Part shown: in pieces, positions 63,864 to 64,000 of the stretch
Layout: each line of letters starts with the position of its first letter
Numbering within the stretch: the stretch's first letter is position 1
NCBI RefSeq assembly: GCF_014333425.1
Contig: NZ_JACRYT010000011.1
Span: 45,328 to 109,327, forward strand
Length of the DNA stretch: 64,000 bases
Reading direction: 5' to 3'
Origin: Zhenpiania hominis
GTDB lineage: Bacteria; Bacillota; Clostridia; Peptostreptococcales; Anaerovoracaceae
Position numbers and translations under genes: made by a program
The notes under the pieces: model-generated
Seen by the model: the letters and a program-made list of their open reading frames with translations, nothing else
Told to the model about the DNA's origin: nothing
Databases searched by the model: none

Positions 63864-64000
63864 AATATTTGAGAAACAAATAGAAAGCTAACTATATAAA
63901 AGTCAAGTGAAATATATAGATTTAGCTCAAAAAGTTACAACTTGTTACTTGATGTAATTTGAACATTGAAAAGTGAATAGTGGATAAAAAACGGCATGGC
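63864..64000. other. AT-rich stretch to the window end, possibly an rRNA leader
   Basis: No gene is seen. GAACATTGAAAAGTGAATAG at 63961-63980 resembles stretches found in rRNA operon leaders and spacers of Clostridia. The window ends before any rRNA sequence, so this is only a possibility. Confidence 0.25.

Overview
The window comes from a low-to-moderate GC anaerobic member of the Bacillota, class Clostridia. Evidence for this is codY behind hslVU, a YunB-like sporulation gene, a perfect CIRCE element in front of clpB, an AzgA-type purine permease, tandem TrkH subunits with TrkA, a membrane pyrophosphatase of the K+-dependent type, and strong AGGAGG ribosome-binding sites. A more exact placement (for example Anaerovoracaceae-like) would be a guess. 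Most of the window is chromosomal housekeeping DNA with a few accessory islands.

Layout. 0.3-9.6 kb: clpB under CIRCE control, a structured gene-free stretch, an EcsC-family gene, a stomatin/NfeD membrane pair, and an aconitase-isocitrate dehydrogenase-GntR operon read leftwards from a promoter overlapped by an operator-like palindrome. 9.7-11.3 kb: the most unusual part. A lone PD-(D/E)XK-nuclease-like gene is flanked by about eleven copies of CGCGAACA, many at a strict 40-41 bp period and in opposite orientation on the two sides. 11.3-14.5 kb: a compact operon of a DUF5685 protein, a J-domain protein, a membrane protein and a diguanylate cyclase. 14.5-17.7 kb: a hydantoinase/dihydropyrimidinase and its NCS1 transporter. 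17.9-20.9 kb: nth, a SEC-C protein, an ACT-less homoserine dehydrogenase, and trmL.

20.9-29.4 kb: rpoN sits directly upstream of gap-pgk-tpi-eno, with no cggR and no phosphoglycerate mutase gene, followed by secG and a membrane pyrophosphatase. 29.7-36.0 kb: an IS1182-family element lies exactly between a consensus promoter and the gene of a 1425-residue secreted beta-helix protein, and has probably disconnected the two. 36.0-40.9 kb: a TetR regulator diverges from an MMPL exporter plus a secreted heptad-repeat protein, then a small acidic lipoprotein. 41-47.8 kb: RNase R, a CBS protein, and the trkA-trkH-trkH potassium uptake operon. 47.9-50.9 kb: a purine permease, a metallo-beta-lactamase-fold hydrolase and a Cof-type phosphatase.

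51-61.7 kb: a long collinear run yraN-comM-dprA-topA-hslV-hslU-codY-yunB-hflX-yigZ. It resembles the Bacillus topA-to-codY region but lacks trmFO and xerC/codV. codY has its own promoter and a CodY-box-like site, and its last codons form a hairpin that carries the ribosome-binding site of the next gene. 61.7-63.5 kb: sixteen tRNA genes in one array with two strong promoters and a terminal terminator. The tRNA-Tyr has an unusual C1:G72 first pair. The window ends with a small membrane protein and a leader-like AT-rich stretch.
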